Positions 39,701 to 51,827 are shown, counted from the stretch's first letter. The stretch: 64,000 nucleotides of DNA from Hydrogenophaga sp. IBVHS2 (GCF_002127215.1 NZ_NFUT01000002.1:589069-653068), one strand, 5' to 3'. The notes: generated by a model not told the origin, from the letters alone. Numbers and translations: made by a program.

Positions 39701-40609
39701 TCAGGCCCTGGACCGCTGCGGCAGCGTGGCCAGCACCAGTCCCAGCAGCGCAATGCCGAAGGCCAGCAGCTGCAGCGGCGTGAGCCGCTCCTCCATGAAC
39801 AGCACGCCGATGGCCGCCGCGCTGATGGGCAGCATCACGGTGAACACGCCGGCCTGCGACGCCGGCACGGTGCGCAGCCCGGTCATCCACAGCCAGACCG
39901 TCCACACGCTGGCCGCCAGCCCGTAGAACACCAGCAGCACCCAGATCGGCGCCTGCACCGCCGAGAAGTCGAACGACAGCGCAGCCCACAGCCCCATGGG
40001 CGTGACCAGTGCCAGGCCCACCAGGTTGATGAGTGCCGAGATGCGGCGCGGCCCCAGGCCGTCGGTCAGGCGCTTGCCGATCACCACATACGAGGCCTCG
40101 CACACCACGGCAGCAAACACCAGCAGGTTGCCCAGCCAGGCCAGCGAGCCGGCCGCCTCCGGTGTGGCCGGCTTCTGCAGCGAGAACAGCCCGATGCCCA
40201 CCGCCGCGCAGGCAATGCCGGCCAGGCTGCGCCCGCCGATGCGCTCGCGCAGGAAGATCCAGCTCAGCACCGCCACCACCGCCGGAATCGAGGACATCAC
40301 CACCCCGGCCGCCACGGCGGTGGTCAGGCTCACGCCATAGAGCATGCAGATCGAGAACAGGAAGTTGCCCAGGAACGATTCCAGGAACAGCAGCCAGCGC
40401 GTGCGGGGCGTGATCGGGGGCTCATCGGCCGGCTTGCGCAGCCAGGTGGCCATGGCCAGCGCCCCCACGCCGAATCGCAGCCAGGCCAGCAGGAACACCG
40501 GGAACACCAGCACCAGCGGCTTGGACAGCGCCACATAGCTGCCCACCAGGGCCATGCTCAGGGCGAGGCAGCCATAGGCCATCCAGCGGGGAAGGGGGAG
40601 AGCGGTCAT
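39701..40609 (-). CDS. EamA/DMT-family transporter
   Basis: A 302-residue protein with ten predicted helices formed by two EamA repeats. The first starts MAYGCLALSMALVGSYVALSKPL (from Met12) and the second carries LLVFAAVVCEASYVVIGKRL. Drug/metabolite transporters of this type export amino acids, nucleosides or drugs. The substrate cannot be told. The nominal start ATG 40609 gives MTALPLPRW. It diverges from aceA across a 303-bp AT-rich region. Confidence 0.9.
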   Translation of the reverse strand: MTALPLPRWMAYGCLALSMALVGSYVALSKPLVLVFPVFLLAWLRFGVGALAMATWLRKPADEPPITPRTRWLLFLESFLGNFLFSICMLYGVSLTTAVAAGVVMSSIPAVVAVLSWIFLRERIGGRSLAGIACAAVGIGLFSLQKPATPEAAGSLAWLGNLLVFAAVVCEASYVVIGKRLTDGLGPRRISALINLVGLALVTPMGLWAALSFDFSAVQAPIWVLLVFYGLAASVWTVWLWMTGLRTVPASQAGVFTVMLPISAAAIGVLFMEERLTPLQLLAFGIALLGLVLATLPQRSRA

Positions 40610-40912
40610 GGGGCCGATGATGCCTCAGCGCAGCGCAGGGTTTTCAGGATGAAGGATTTCTGTTCCGTCATGTGGAAAGAGGGGATGCTGCGCCGCACGA
40701 TTTTTTCTCAATCCAAGAAAATGATTTTTGTATTGAGAAATTGCAAAATCAGATTGTTGATTTTGTTGAAGAAAATATTTTCTCTTATATAAGACATAAG
40801 AGCATCCGCAGGTCTTCTATAAGACTTAAAGTCTTCCCAACGGCACCGTCCCGGTTCAACCACCGATGCCGGACCGCCCCACCCGATTTCAAACCCCTCA
40901 AGGAGCATCACC
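40610..40912. promoter_or_regulatory. AT-rich, palindrome-dense control region of aceA
   Basis: No gene is seen here. The segment 40700-40835 is strikingly AT-rich for this chromosome and contains several exact inverted repeats: TTTCTCAAT/ATTGAGAAA (40704-40712 and 40732-40740), CAAAATCA/TGATTTTG (40744-40751 and 40758-40765), AGAAAATATTTTCT (40770-40783), TCTTATATAAGA (40783-40794) and AAGACTT-a-AAGTCTT near 40821-40835. An ATTGCAAAAT element at 40740-40749 recalls RamB/ScfR-type sites (TTTGCAAA). A ribosome site AAGGAG precedes ATG 40913. This is probably a multi-operator promoter for acetate or fatty-acid control of isocitrate lyase. Confidence 0.6.
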
Positions 40913-42244
40913 ATGCCGCAATCCCTGAATCAGCAACTCAGCCGCGCCCAACAGATCGAGGCCCTGGAAAAAGACTGGGCCACCAACCCCCGCTGGAAGG
41001 GTGTCAAGCGCGGGTACAGCGCCGCCGACGTGGTGCGCCTGCGTGGCAGCCAGCCGATCGAATACACCCTGGCCCAGCGCGGTGCCGAGAAGCTGTGGGA
41101 CAAGGTCAACGGCGGCGCCAAGAAGGGTTATGTGAACGCCTTCGGCGCCATCACCGCCGGTCAGGCCATGCAGCAGGCCAAGGCCGGTCTGGAAGCCGTG
41201 TACCTGTCGGGCTGGCAGGTGGCCGCCGACGGCAACACCTCCGAGACCATGTACCCCGACCAGTCGCTCTACGCCTACGACTCGGTGCCCACCATGGTTC
41301 GCCGCATCAACAACACCTTCAAGCGCGCTGATGAAATCCAGTGGGGCCGCGGCATCGAGCCGGGCAGCCCGGAATTCATCGACTACTTCCTGCCCATCGT
41401 GGCCGATGCCGAAGCCGGTTTCGGCGGCGTGCTCAACGCGTTCGAGCTGATGAAGAACATGATCGCCGCCGGTGCTGCCGGCGTGCACTTCGAAGACCAG
41501 CTGGCCGCCGTGAAGAAATGTGGCCACATGGGTGGCAAGGTGCTCGTGCCCACGCAAGAGGCCTGCGAGAAGCTGATCGCCGCGCGTTTCGCCGCCGACG
41601 TGATGGGTGTTTCCACCATCGTGCTGGCCCGCACCGACGCCGAAGCCGCCAACCTGATCACCAGCGACCACGATGCCAACGACAAGCCTTTCCTGACCGG
41701 TGAGCGCACGCAAGAAGGTTTCTACCGCGTCAAGAATGGCCTCGAGCAAGCCATCAGCCGCGGCATCGCCTACGCGCCCTACGCCGATCTGGTGTGGTGC
41801 GAAACCGGCGTGCCCGACATCGGCTTTGCCCGCGAGTTCGCACAGGCCGTGCAAGCTGCTTGCCCCGGCAAGTTGCTGTCGTACAACTGCTCGCCGTCTT
41901 TCAACTGGAAGAAAAACCTCAACGACAAGCAGATCGCCTCGTTCCAGGAAGACCTGGCCGCACTGGGCTACAAGTACCAGTTCATCACCCTGGCCGGCAT
42001 CCACATCAACTGGTTCAACACCTTCCAGTTCGCCCACGCCTATGCCCGCGGCGAAGGCATGAAGCACTACGTCAACATGGTGCAGGAGCCCGAGTTCAAG
42101 GCCCGCGAGCAGGGTTACACCTTCGTGTCGCACCAGCAGGAAGTCGGCGCCGGCTACTTCGACGACGTGACCACCGTCATCCAGGGCGGTTCGTCCAGCG
42201 TGAAGGCCCTGACCGGCTCGACCGAAGAAGAGCAGTTCCACTGA
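40913..42244 (+). CDS. aceA: Isocitrate lyase
   Basis: A 443-residue first enzyme of the glyoxylate bypass, splitting isocitrate into succinate and glyoxylate. The catalytic signature [14 protein letters not shown] contains the active-site cysteine. Other marks are [39 protein letters not shown] and [12 protein letters not shown]. The length fits the short bacterial form (about 430). Codon use is visibly richer in A/T third positions than flanking genes. Works with acs and malate synthase (not in this window) in growth on acetate or fatty acids. A strong terminator follows. Confidence 0.97.
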   Translation: MPQSLNQQLSRAQQIEALEKDWATNPRWKGVKRGYSAADVVRLRGSQPIEYTLAQRGAEKLWDKVNGGAKKGYVNAFGAITAGQAMQQAKAGLEAVYLSGWQVAADGNTSETMYPDQSLYAYDSVPTMVRRINNTFKRADEIQWGRGIEPGSPEFIDYFLPIVADAEAGFGGVLNAFELMKNMIAAGAAGVHFEDQLAAVKKCGHMGGKVLVPTQEACEKLIAARFAADVMGVSTIVLARTDAEAANLITSDHDANDKPFLTGERTQEGFYRVKNGLEQAISRGIAYAPYADLVWCETGVPDIGFAREFAQAVQAACPGKLLSYNCSPSFNWKKNLNDKQIASFQEDLAALGYKYQFITLAGIHINWFNTFQFAHAYARGEGMKHYVNMVQEPEFKAREQGYTFVSHQQEVGAGYFDDVTTVIQGGSSSVKALTGSTEEEQFH

Positions 42245-42282
42245 TCCGCGGGTCCGCCGCAGAGCGGAGGAGGAGACAGAAG

Positions 42283-42307
42283 AGCCCGGGCCGGTCCCGG
42301 GCTTTTT
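42283..42307 (+). terminator. Intrinsic terminator after aceA
   Basis: Stem AGCCCGGG pairs with CCCGGGCT around the loop ccggt, followed by T5. It ends the monocistronic aceA transcript ahead of a convergent gene. Confidence 0.88.
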
Positions 42308-42330
42308 CATGGGCGGATCGTTGGTCCCCG

Positions 42331-43368
42331 TCAGTCGATCACCTCGCGCACCAGCCGGATGCCCACCAGCGGGTAGCGCGTCTGCACCGTGTTCCAGTTG
42401 CGGAACGAACACCGCGCATACAGCGGCCAGGTGTGCCAGGAGCCGCCCCGGCGCACCTTGACGTTGCCGTCCGCCGGGCCGGTCGGGTCGTCCTGCGGAG
42501 AGCGGGCGTACCAGTCCTCACCGTACCAGTCGCTCACCCATTCCCACACATTGCCGTGCATGTCGTGCAGGCCGAAGGCGTTGGCCGGGTAGGCGCCTGC
42601 CGGGGCGGTGAAGGCATGGCCGTCGTCGCCGGCGGTGGCCTGGTCGCGCCAGGCGGGCCAGTGGGTGGCTGTGCGCGCGTCGAAGGTGTTGCCGCTGCGG
42701 GCCAGGCCGGCCGGATCGTCGCCGTGCTGGTAGCGCGCCGTGCCGCCGGCCCGGCAGGCGTATTCCCATTCGGCTTCGGTCGGCAGGCGGTAGGTGCGTC
42801 CCTCGGTCGCGCTCAGCCAGCGGGCCAGCGCCACGGCGTCGTTCCAGGTGACGTTGGTGACCGGGTGGTCGTCGGTCTGGGCGAAGCCGGGGTTCTGCCA
42901 CGAATAGCGCGGCAGCCGGCCCTCGAAGGCGTCGCCTCGTTCGGTGGTGGCAGGGTTGTAGTCGGCCCGCCAGCCGTAGCCGCCGGTCCCGTCGGCCACC
43001 GACTCGGGCACATGCCCCGAGCGCGCCAGGAAGGCGCGGAACTGGCCCACTGTGACCTCGTGCCGCGCCATCTCGAAAGCCCGGGTGATGCGCACCCGGT
43101 GCATCGGCGCTTCGTCGCTCAGGCCTTCCAGGCGGGACCGCTCCAGGCCCGGGTAGGCCGCCGCCAGCGTGTCCACCGGCTCGTCGCTGCCCATGCGGAA
43201 TTCGCCCGCCGGCAGCCGGACGAAGACCATGCCCAGGGCCGCACCACCGGTGTTGCCCTGCGCCATGGCCCAGGGTGCCGTGGCGCCAGCCAGCATCAGC
43301 AGCAGGGTGCCGAGGACTGGCCGCAGGGGCCGGGGCAGCGGGCGGGGCAGGGCAGAGCGGCCGGTCAT
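42331..43368 (-). CDS. SUMF1/formylglycine-generating-enzyme-like exported protein
   Basis: A 345-residue protein with a basic N-terminus and hydrophobic segment (VLGTLLLMLAGATAPWAMAQG) that looks like a signal peptide, then one FGE-sulfatase domain. Motifs are FVRLPAGEFRMGSDEP, FEMARHEVTVGQFRAFL, PVTNVTWNDAVALARWL, LPTEAEWEYACRAGG and GNVWEWVSDWYG. The C-terminal RRGGSWHTWPLYARCSFRN has a single cysteine where true formylglycine-generating enzymes have two, so sulfatase activation is unlikely. Start taken at Met13 of the longer frame (43368), which places the signal properly. A periplasmic or lipid-side role is inferred only from the signal. Confidence 0.82.
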   Translation of the reverse strand: MTGRSALPRPLPRPLRPVLGTLLLMLAGATAPWAMAQGNTGGAALGMVFVRLPAGEFRMGSDEPVDTLAAAYPGLERSRLEGLSDEAPMHRVRITRAFEMARHEVTVGQFRAFLARSGHVPESVADGTGGYGWRADYNPATTERGDAFEGRLPRYSWQNPGFAQTDDHPVTNVTWNDAVALARWLSATEGRTYRLPTEAEWEYACRAGGTARYQHGDDPAGLARSGNTFDARTATHWPAWRDQATAGDDGHAFTAPAGAYPANAFGLHDMHGNVWEWVSDWYGEDWYARSPQDDPTGPADGNVKVRRGGSWHTWPLYARCSFRNWNTVQTRYPLVGIRLVREVID

Positions 43369-43433
43369 GCGGGGAGTTTGTGGGACAATTCCGGGTCTGT
43401 TCAATCAGCAAGAACCAGAAAGGCGCATCGGTT

Positions 43434-43542
43434 ATGACACCGCGAACTCAGGCCATGTCCTTCCCGGCCCCTTGAGGCCCGCAGTTCGCGCCTGCCCACC
43501 GTTTCCCTGTTCTTCCCAATCAAGCGCGGCCCCTGCCGCGCT
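43434..43542 (+). promoter_or_regulatory. Candidate peptide-dependent transcription attenuator of thrS
   Basis: A 13-codon ORF at 43434-43475 ([13 protein letters not shown]) contains two Thr codons, ACA and ACT, both rare in this genome. Stem 1:2 is CGCGAACT (43441-43448) with AGTTCGCG (43483-43490). A weak alternative 2:3 pairing is TCGCGC (43486-43491) with GCGCGG (43524-43529). The 3:4 terminator is AGCGCGGC (43523-43530) with GCCGCGCT (43535-43542), followed by TTTTTGTTTT. The terminator lies 21 bp before the thrS ATG, with no plus-strand gene upstream to terminate. Ribosome stalling at Thr5 would mask strand 1. Confidence 0.55.
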
Positions 43543-43563
43543 TTTTGTTTTCCGGAATCCGCC

Positions 43564-45471
<1,908 letters not shown>

Positions 45472-45526
45472 TTCCCCTTCATACGACCTTGCCCCATCAG
45501 CCGCGGAGCCCATGGCGCTGGCCGAT

Positions 45527-45548
45527 GGCGGCATGCAAGCCGCCTTTT
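45527..45548 (+). terminator. Terminator-like hairpin between thrS and infC
   Basis: GGCGGC (45527-45532) pairs with GCCGCC (45539-45544) around the loop atgcaa and is followed by T4. It is 28 bp upstream of the infC start codon. It may be a leaky terminator or attenuator that sets the ratio of thrS to infC transcripts. Confidence 0.5.
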
Positions 45549-45576
45549 CAACATCTGCCCACGCAAGGAACAAACC

Positions 45577-46182
45577 ATCGCTACCAACTTTCGCGACCGC
45601 CGCCAGCGTGAAGAGCGCGCACACCGCCTGAACCGGGAAATCATGGCCCCTGAGGTCCGCCTCAACGGCCCCGAGAACGAGCCCCTGGGCATCGTCAGTC
45701 TTCAGGAAGCGCTGCGCATGGCCGGCGAACTGGATGTGGATCTGGTCGAGATCGCAGCCACCGCAAACCCTCCGGTTTGCCGGCTGATGGACTACGGCAA
45801 GTTCAAGTACCAGGAGCAGAAGAAGGCCGCGGAAGCCAAAGCCAAGCAGACCGTCATCGAGATCAAGGAGATCAAGTTCCGCCCGGGTACCGATGACGGC
45901 GACTACAACATCAAGATGCGCAACATCCGTCGTTTTCTGGACGACGGCGACAAATGCAAGATCACGCTGCGGTTCCGCGGCCGGGAAATCACGCACCAGG
46001 AACTGGGGCTGGCCCTGCTCAACCGCATCCGTGACGACCTCGGCGACACGATCGTGGTGGAGCAGTTCCCCAAGCTCGAAGGTCGCCAGATGATCATGAT
46101 GATTGCCCCGGGTCGCAGGAAGCCGGGCGCAACCAGCAAACCGGCCGAGGCGGCAACGCCTTCGGCCAGCCAGACGGCCTGA
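45577..46182 (+). CDS. infC: Translation initiation factor IF-3 (ATC start)
   Basis: A 201-residue factor that binds the 30S subunit and proofreads initiator tRNA. The family N-terminus [12 protein letters not shown] precedes [17 protein letters not shown]. The only codon in the right place is ATC at 45577, eight bases after an AAGGA ribosome site (45565-45569). The first ATG (45643) would delete the conserved N-terminal 22 residues. Non-canonical AUU/AUC starts of infC are known to allow IF-3 autoregulation. The C-terminal domain carries [15 protein letters not shown]. The tail is disordered. Confidence 0.92.
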   Translation: MATNFRDRRQREERAHRLNREIMAPEVRLNGPENEPLGIVSLQEALRMAGELDVDLVEIAATANPPVCRLMDYGKFKYQEQKKAAEAKAKQTVIEIKEIKFRPGTDDGDYNIKMRNIRRFLDDGDKCKITLRFRGREITHQELGLALLNRIRDDLGDTIVVEQFPKLEGRQMIMMIAPGRRKPGATSKPAEAATPSASQTA

Positions 46183-46262
46183 CCGCTGTCGGCAAGAAAC
46201 GGTCCGTGAGGGGTTGGTCCCCCGCGCGGTACCGGGGCAGGGCCTTGTGCCCTGACCCGAAC

Positions 46263-46280
46263 GGCCACCGCAAGGTGGCC
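46263..46280 (+). other. GNRA-capped hairpin in the infC-rpmI leader
   Basis: GGCCACC-GCAA-GGTGGCC forms a 7-bp stem with a GNRA tetraloop in the 178-bp gap before rpmI. Ribosomal protein L20 represses the rpmI-rplT unit by binding structured RNA in this position in other bacteria, so this may be part of such an operator. The rest of the gap shows no gene. Confidence 0.35.
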
Positions 46281-46360
46281 ACACAAAAGTGGCTCGGGGC
46301 CAGCAAGTCCGCGGAAGGTTCGCGGCGCCTCACGAGCACAAATCAAGAAGGAGCATGAAG

Positions 46361-46564
46361 ATGCCCAAAATGAAGACCAAGAGCAGCGCGAAGAAGCGTT
46401 TTCGCGTTCGTCCCGGTGGCACCGTCAAGCGCGGTCAAGCCTTCAAACGTCACATCCTGACCAAGAAGACCACCAAGAACAAGCGCCACCTGCGGGGTGC
46501 GGTGACCGTGCATGAGACCAATATGGGTCACATGGCACAGATGCTGCCCGGCCAGGGCATTTGA
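46361..46564 (+). CDS. rpmI: 50S ribosomal protein L35
   Basis: A 67-residue basic protein starting [16 protein letters not shown], with [16 protein letters not shown] and a C-terminal [10 protein letters not shown]. All are family features. An alternative ATG two codons upstream (46355) gives MKMPKMK and sits only four bases from AAGGAG. I prefer 46361, the standard L35 start. It lies between infC and rplT. Confidence 0.96.
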   Translation: MPKMKTKSSAKKRFRVRPGGTVKRGQAFKRHILTKKTTKNKRHLRGAVTVHETNMGHMAQMLPGQGI

Positions 46565-46588
46565 TCAACGACGAACAAGGAGTAACAC

Positions 46589-48110
<1,522 letters not shown>

Positions 48111-48130
48111 AGCCTTGTTGAGCCCGACCC

Positions 48131-50548
48131 ATGCAATTCCCTGAATCCTGGCTGCGTGCCTTCTGCAACCCCGACCTGACCAGCCAGCAGCTGGCCGACA
48201 CCCTGACCATGGCCGGTCTGGAGGTCGAAGAGCTGCAACCGGTGGCACCTCCCTTCACCCGTGTGGTGGTGGGCGAAATCATCGAGGCGGTGCAACACCC
48301 CAACGCCGACCGCCTGCGCGTGTGCCAGGTGGACGTGGGGCAGGGCAGTCCGCTCAACATCGTCTGCGGTGCACCCAATGCGCGCCCCGGCATCAAGGTG
48401 CCGTGTGCCCTGGTGGGCGCCGAACTGCCGCCGGGTGACGACGGCAAGCCCTTTGCCATCAAGCTGGGCAAGCTGCGGGGTGTGGAGAGCCAGGGCATGC
48501 TGTGTTCGGCCCGCGAGCTCAAGCTCTCCGAAGACCACGGCGGCCTGCTGGAGCTGCCGTCCGATGCGCCGGTGGGCCGCGACATCCGGGAACAGCTGGC
48601 GCTGGACGACATGCTGTTCACGCTCAAGCTCACGCCCAACCTGGCGCACTGTCTGAGCATCCAGGGCATTGCCCGCGAGGTGTCGGCCCTGACCGGTGCC
48701 CCGTTGCTGCAACCCGCATTCCCGCCGGCCCCGGTGAGCCTGCAGGACCGCCTGCCGGTGCAGGTGCAGGCCCCCGACCTGTGCGGCCGTTTCAGCGGCC
48801 GCATCGTGCGCGGCGTGAACACCCGCGTGGCCACGCCGGCCTGGATGGTCGAGCGGCTGGCCCGCTGCGGCCAGCGCAGCGTGTCGGTGCTGGTGGACAT
48901 CTCCAACTACGTGATGTTCGAGCTGGGTCGCCCCTCTCACATCTTCGACCTCGACAAGATCCACGGCGGCCTGCAGGTGCGCTGGGGCCGCGAGGGCGAA
49001 CAGCTCAAGCTGCTCAATGGCAACACCATCACGGTGGACGCCGAGGTGGGCGTGATCGCCGACGATCTGGCGGTGGAATCGCTGGCCGGCATCATGGGTG
49101 GCGATGCCACGGCGGTGTCGGACGACACGCAGAACATCTACATCGAGGCTGCCTTCTGGTGGCCCAAGGCCGTGGCCGGACGTTCGCGCCGCTACAACTT
49201 CAGCACCGACGCCGGCCACCGCTTCGAACGTGGCGTGGACCCGGCCACCACGGTCGAGCACATCGAACGCATCACGCAGCTGGTGCTCGACATCTGCGGC
49301 GGCCAGGCCGGCCCCATCGACGACCAGGTGGTCCAGCTGCCCGAGCAGCGCCCTGTGGTGCTGCGCGTGGCCCGCGCCAACCGCGTGGTCGGCATGCCGC
49401 TGACCCAGGCGCAGTGCGCCGGCGCGCTGCGCCGCCTGGGGCTGGATGTGAGCGAAGGCGAGGGCACGGTGACCGTGGTGCCGCCGTCCTGGCGCTTTGA
49501 CCTGCAGATCGAGGAAGACCTGATCGAGGAGGTGGTGCGCATCATCGGCTTCGACCAGTTGCCGCAGACGCCCCCGCTGGCGCCCATCACAGCCAGGATC
49601 CGGCCCGAGGCCAAGCGCGGCCCGTTCGCCGTGCGCCGCCAGCTCGCCGGTCTGGGTTACCAGGAAACCATCAACTTCAGCTTCGTGGAGGAGCGCTGGG
49701 AGCGCGAGCTGGCCGGCAACGCCGACCCGATCCGCCTGCTCAATCCGATCGCCAGCCAGATGAGCGTGATGCGCTCGTCGCTGCTGGGCAGCCTGCTGCA
49801 GGTGCTCCGGTTCAACCTCGACCGCCGTGCCGACCGGGTGCGCCTGTTCGAGCTGGGCCGTGTGTTCCGCAAGGACGCCTCGGTCCCGGACTCCGACACC
49901 ACGGTGGCCGGCTTCGATCAGCCGCGCCGGGTGGCCGGTCTGGCCTTCGGCCCGGTGGCACCGCTGCAGTGGGGCCAGCCGGCCCGCACGGTGGACTTCT
50001 TCGACGTCAAGGCCGAAGTCGAAGCCCTGCTGGCCCCGCAGCAGCCCGCCTTCCGGTCCGCCGAACACCCGGCCCTGCACCCCGGCCGCTGCGCCAGCGT
50101 GTGGCTGGGCGAGCGCTGCATCGGCCATGTGGGCGAGCTGCACCCGCGCTGGCGCCAGGGCTACGACCTGAGTGCCGCGCCGGTGCTGTTCGAGCTCGAT
50201 CTGGACGCCGTGCTGGAGCATCCGGTGCCGGTCTACAGCCCGGTCAGCCGCCATCAGCCGGTGGAGCGCGACCTGGCCATCGTGGTGGGCGAGACGGTCA
50301 CCCACGACGCGGTCATGGCTGCCATCCACGCGCCCGGCAACCCCTGGCTGCGCGAGGCGCGCCTGTTCGACGTCTACCGCCCCAAGGCCGGCAGCAGCGG
50401 CGGGCTGGCGCCGGACGAGCGCAGCCTTGCCGTTCGTCTGGTCCTCAACCGCGACGACGCTACACTGACCGAAGACGACATCGAGGCCACCGTGAAGGCC
50501 TCGCTCGAATCATTGCAGCAGCGGGTGGGTGCCCGTCTGCGCGCCTGA
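48131..50548 (+). CDS. pheT: Phenylalanyl-tRNA synthetase beta subunit
   Basis: An 805-residue subunit. The N-terminal part ([20 protein letters not shown]) leads into the EMAP/tRNA-binding domain (about 38-150), then the B3/B4 editing region ([28 protein letters not shown]), the B5 DNA-binding-like domain, the catalytic-like core ([14 protein letters not shown]) and the C-terminal ferredoxin-like FDX-ACB anticodon domain ([13 protein letters not shown]...LFDVYRP). Length is standard (about 800). Followed 19 bp later by ihfA. Confidence 0.97.
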   Translation: MQFPESWLRAFCNPDLTSQQLADTLTMAGLEVEELQPVAPPFTRVVVGEIIEAVQHPNADRLRVCQVDVGQGSPLNIVCGAPNARPGIKVPCALVGAELPPGDDGKPFAIKLGKLRGVESQGMLCSARELKLSEDHGGLLELPSDAPVGRDIREQLALDDMLFTLKLTPNLAHCLSIQGIAREVSALTGAPLLQPAFPPAPVSLQDRLPVQVQAPDLCGRFSGRIVRGVNTRVATPAWMVERLARCGQRSVSVLVDISNYVMFELGRPSHIFDLDKIHGGLQVRWGREGEQLKLLNGNTITVDAEVGVIADDLAVESLAGIMGGDATAVSDDTQNIYIEAAFWWPKAVAGRSRRYNFSTDAGHRFERGVDPATTVEHIERITQLVLDICGGQAGPIDDQVVQLPEQRPVVLRVARANRVVGMPLTQAQCAGALRRLGLDVSEGEGTVTVVPPSWRFDLQIEEDLIEEVVRIIGFDQLPQTPPLAPITARIRPEAKRGPFAVRRQLAGLGYQETINFSFVEERWERELAGNADPIRLLNPIASQMSVMRSSLLGSLLQVLRFNLDRRADRVRLFELGRVFRKDASVPDSDTTVAGFDQPRRVAGLAFGPVAPLQWGQPARTVDFFDVKAEVEALLAPQQPAFRSAEHPALHPGRCASVWLGERCIGHVGELHPRWRQGYDLSAAPVLFELDLDAVLEHPVPVYSPVSRHQPVERDLAIVVGETVTHDAVMAAIHAPGNPWLREARLFDVYRPKAGSSGGLAPDERSLAVRLVLNRDDATLTEDDIEATVKASLESLQQRVGARLRA

Positions 50549-50567
50549 ACACGCAAGGGAACCCCGC

Positions 50568-50894
50568 ATGGAACTCGCAGTGGAAAGCCTGGAAACCCCG
50601 GCCCTGACCAAGGCGCAGCTGGCCGAACTGCTGTTCGACCAGATCGGCCTGAACAAGCGTGAATCGAAGGACATGATCGACGCCTTCTTCGATCTGGTCA
50701 CCGACAGCCTGGTCGAAGGCACCGACGTCAAGATCTCGGGCTTCGGCAATTTCCAGATCCGCACCAAGGCCCCGCGCCCCGGTCGCAATCCGCGCACCGG
50801 CGAGCCGGTGGCCATCGAGGCCCGCCGCGTGGTCACGTTCCACGCCAGCCCCAAGCTCAAGGAGCAGGTGCAGGCGGCTGCCGTCGGTACCTGA
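50568..50894 (+). CDS. ihfA: Integration host factor alpha subunit
   Basis: A 108-residue HU/IHF-family DNA-bending protein: [50 protein letters not shown] (with the Pro in the DNA-intercalating beta arm) and [11 protein letters not shown]. The pheT-ihfA order is characteristic. ATG 50568 is chosen as the longer frame adds an unrelated 13 residues inside pheT. IHF is also commonly needed by tyrosine integrases such as the one 1 kb downstream. Confidence 0.95.
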   Translation: MELAVESLETPALTKAQLAELLFDQIGLNKRESKDMIDAFFDLVTDSLVEGTDVKISGFGNFQIRTKAPRPGRNPRTGEPVAIEARRVVTFHASPKLKEQVQAAAVGT

Positions 50895-50907
50895 ACGACG
50901 ACCGTTC

Positions 50908-50948
50908 AACCGCCGATGCCCGATGGGCGTCGGCGGTTTCGTCATTTC
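50908..50948 (+). terminator. Terminator hairpin after ihfA
   Basis: A 14-bp stem (50908-50921 with 50925-50938, one G-T pair) with loop gat is followed by a weak T-rich tail (TTTCGTCATTT counted from the stem end). It probably closes the translation operon, with partial read-through into merR possible. Confidence 0.75.
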
Positions 50949-51032
50949 TCCCCCACAAATCGGCCCGCTGGTAGGCACTGCCAGCGTGTTAGAGTAAATT
51001 TCAAGGTTCGGTCTGTACCGCCTTGATTTTCA

Positions 51033-51482
51033 ATGGAAAAAACGCTCCCTCCCATCCCGGCCAAGCGCTACTTCACCATCGGTGAGGTCGGGGAGCTGTG
51101 CGGCGTCAAGCCCCACGTGCTGCGGTACTGGGAGCAGGAGTTCACCCAGCTGCGTCCCATGAAACGGCGCGGCAACCGGCGCTACTACCAGCACCACGAA
51201 GTGCTGATGATCCGCCGCATCCGCGAGCTGCTGTACGACCAGGGTTTCACCATCAGCGGCGCCCGCAACAAGCTGCAGGAAATCGCCCAGGCCGAACGCG
51301 AACACCGCCGGCAGGGTGAAGACGAGGCCATCGACGTGGTCGAACTCGACAGCGTCATCCACGACGACGAGCTCGATGACGAGGTGGTCACCGCCCCGGT
51401 CGTGAGCGCGCCGGCCGGTGTGTGGACCGATGTGCGCCGCGAGCTGCTGGAAATCCGAGAACTTCTTCGCATCACGCCCTGA
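51033..51482 (+). CDS. MerR family transcriptional regulator
   Basis: A 149-residue protein. The N-terminal MerR winged helix reads KRYFTIGEVGELCGVKPHVL then RYWEQEF and RRGNRRYYQHHEV (residues 8-75), followed by an extended helix ending in GFTISGARNKLQEI. The acidic C-terminal half has no metal-binding cysteines, so it is not a classical metal-sensing MerR. This gene regularly follows ihfA in betaproteobacteria. Target unknown. Confidence 0.9.
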   Translation: MEKTLPPIPAKRYFTIGEVGELCGVKPHVLRYWEQEFTQLRPMKRRGNRRYYQHHEVLMIRRIRELLYDQGFTISGARNKLQEIAQAEREHRRQGEDEAIDVVELDSVIHDDELDDEVVTAPVVSAPAGVWTDVRRELLEIRELLRITP

Positions 51483-51501
51483 GAGGGGCTGTTTCGCCGG
51501 C

Positions 51502-51507
51502 TATAAT
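51502..51507 (+). promoter_or_regulatory. -10 element of the tRNA-Pro promoter
   Basis: An exact TATAAT lies 11 bp before the tRNA 5' end. A weak -35 (CTGAGA, 51480-51485) overlaps the end of the MerR gene. Placement fits transcription starting a few bases ahead of the tRNA. Confidence 0.7.
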
Positions 51508-51518
51508 GCGAGGCTTGT

Positions 51519-51595
51519 CGGCGTGTAGCGCAGCCTGGTAGCGCACTTGCATGGGGTGCAAGGGGTCGCGAGTTCGAATCCCGCCACGCCGACCA
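51519..51595 (+). tRNA. tRNA-Pro (anticodon GGG), integration site of the island
   Basis: A 77-nt cloverleaf with encoded CCA. The acceptor CGGCGTG pairs with CACGCCG. The anticodon stem CTTGC/GCAAG has loop ATGGGGT, so the anticodon is GGG. The T arm has GAGTTCGAATCC. The integrase gene lies 232 bp downstream in the same direction, the usual sign that the tRNA 3' half is the attachment core (attL). The tRNA itself is intact. Confidence 0.96.
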
Positions 51596-51607
51596 TTAGT
51601 ACTGATG

Positions 51608-51644
51608 AAGCCCGCTAGGAATATCCACCTAGCGGGCTTTTTCT
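51608..51644 (+). terminator. Intrinsic terminator after tRNA-Pro
   Basis: AAGCCCGCTAGG (51608-51619) pairs perfectly with CCTAGCGGGCTT (51628-51639) around an 8-nt loop, with T5 in TTTTTC at its end. Confidence 0.92.
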
Positions 51645-51708
51645 TTGGAAAATCAATGGTTTTCCCTGCTAAGACGTACAGGGACCGACATTGACAGCCA
51701 GCACGGCG

Positions 51709-51824
51709 CCGGGGAACATACCGGGGAACAAAACCCCGTTTTTCCCCAAATCGGGGAACAACCCCCTGTTTTGACCGGGGAACAGGCCCCCCAGGGGCAC
51801 CGGGGAACAACCCACCGGGGAACA
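51709..51824 (+). repeat. Six direct copies of CCGGGGAACA before the integrase gene
   Basis: CCGGGGAACA occurs at 51709-51718, 51721-51730, 51775-51784, 51800-51809 and 51815-51824, with one variant TCGGGGAACA at 51751-51760. Start-to-start spacing is 12, 30, 24, 25 and 15 bp. The last copy ends 3 bp before the integrase ATG. They resemble integrase arm-type or excisionase/repressor sites. Confidence 0.85.
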
Positions 51825-51827
51825 CCC

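Noticed and set aside
40672..41331. 219-codon frame running from the AT-rich region into aceA
   Set aside because: It overlaps aceA in the wrong frame, and its second half is the usual Arg/Gly/His shadow composition.
51709..51824. CRISPR-like array
   Set aside because: The repeats are only 10 bp, spacing is irregular (12-30 bp) and no cas gene is present.
51645..51827. N-terminal extension of the integrase through the repeat region
   Set aside because: The extension translates the 10-bp repeats into low-complexity sequence. The family N-terminus begins at ATG 51828.
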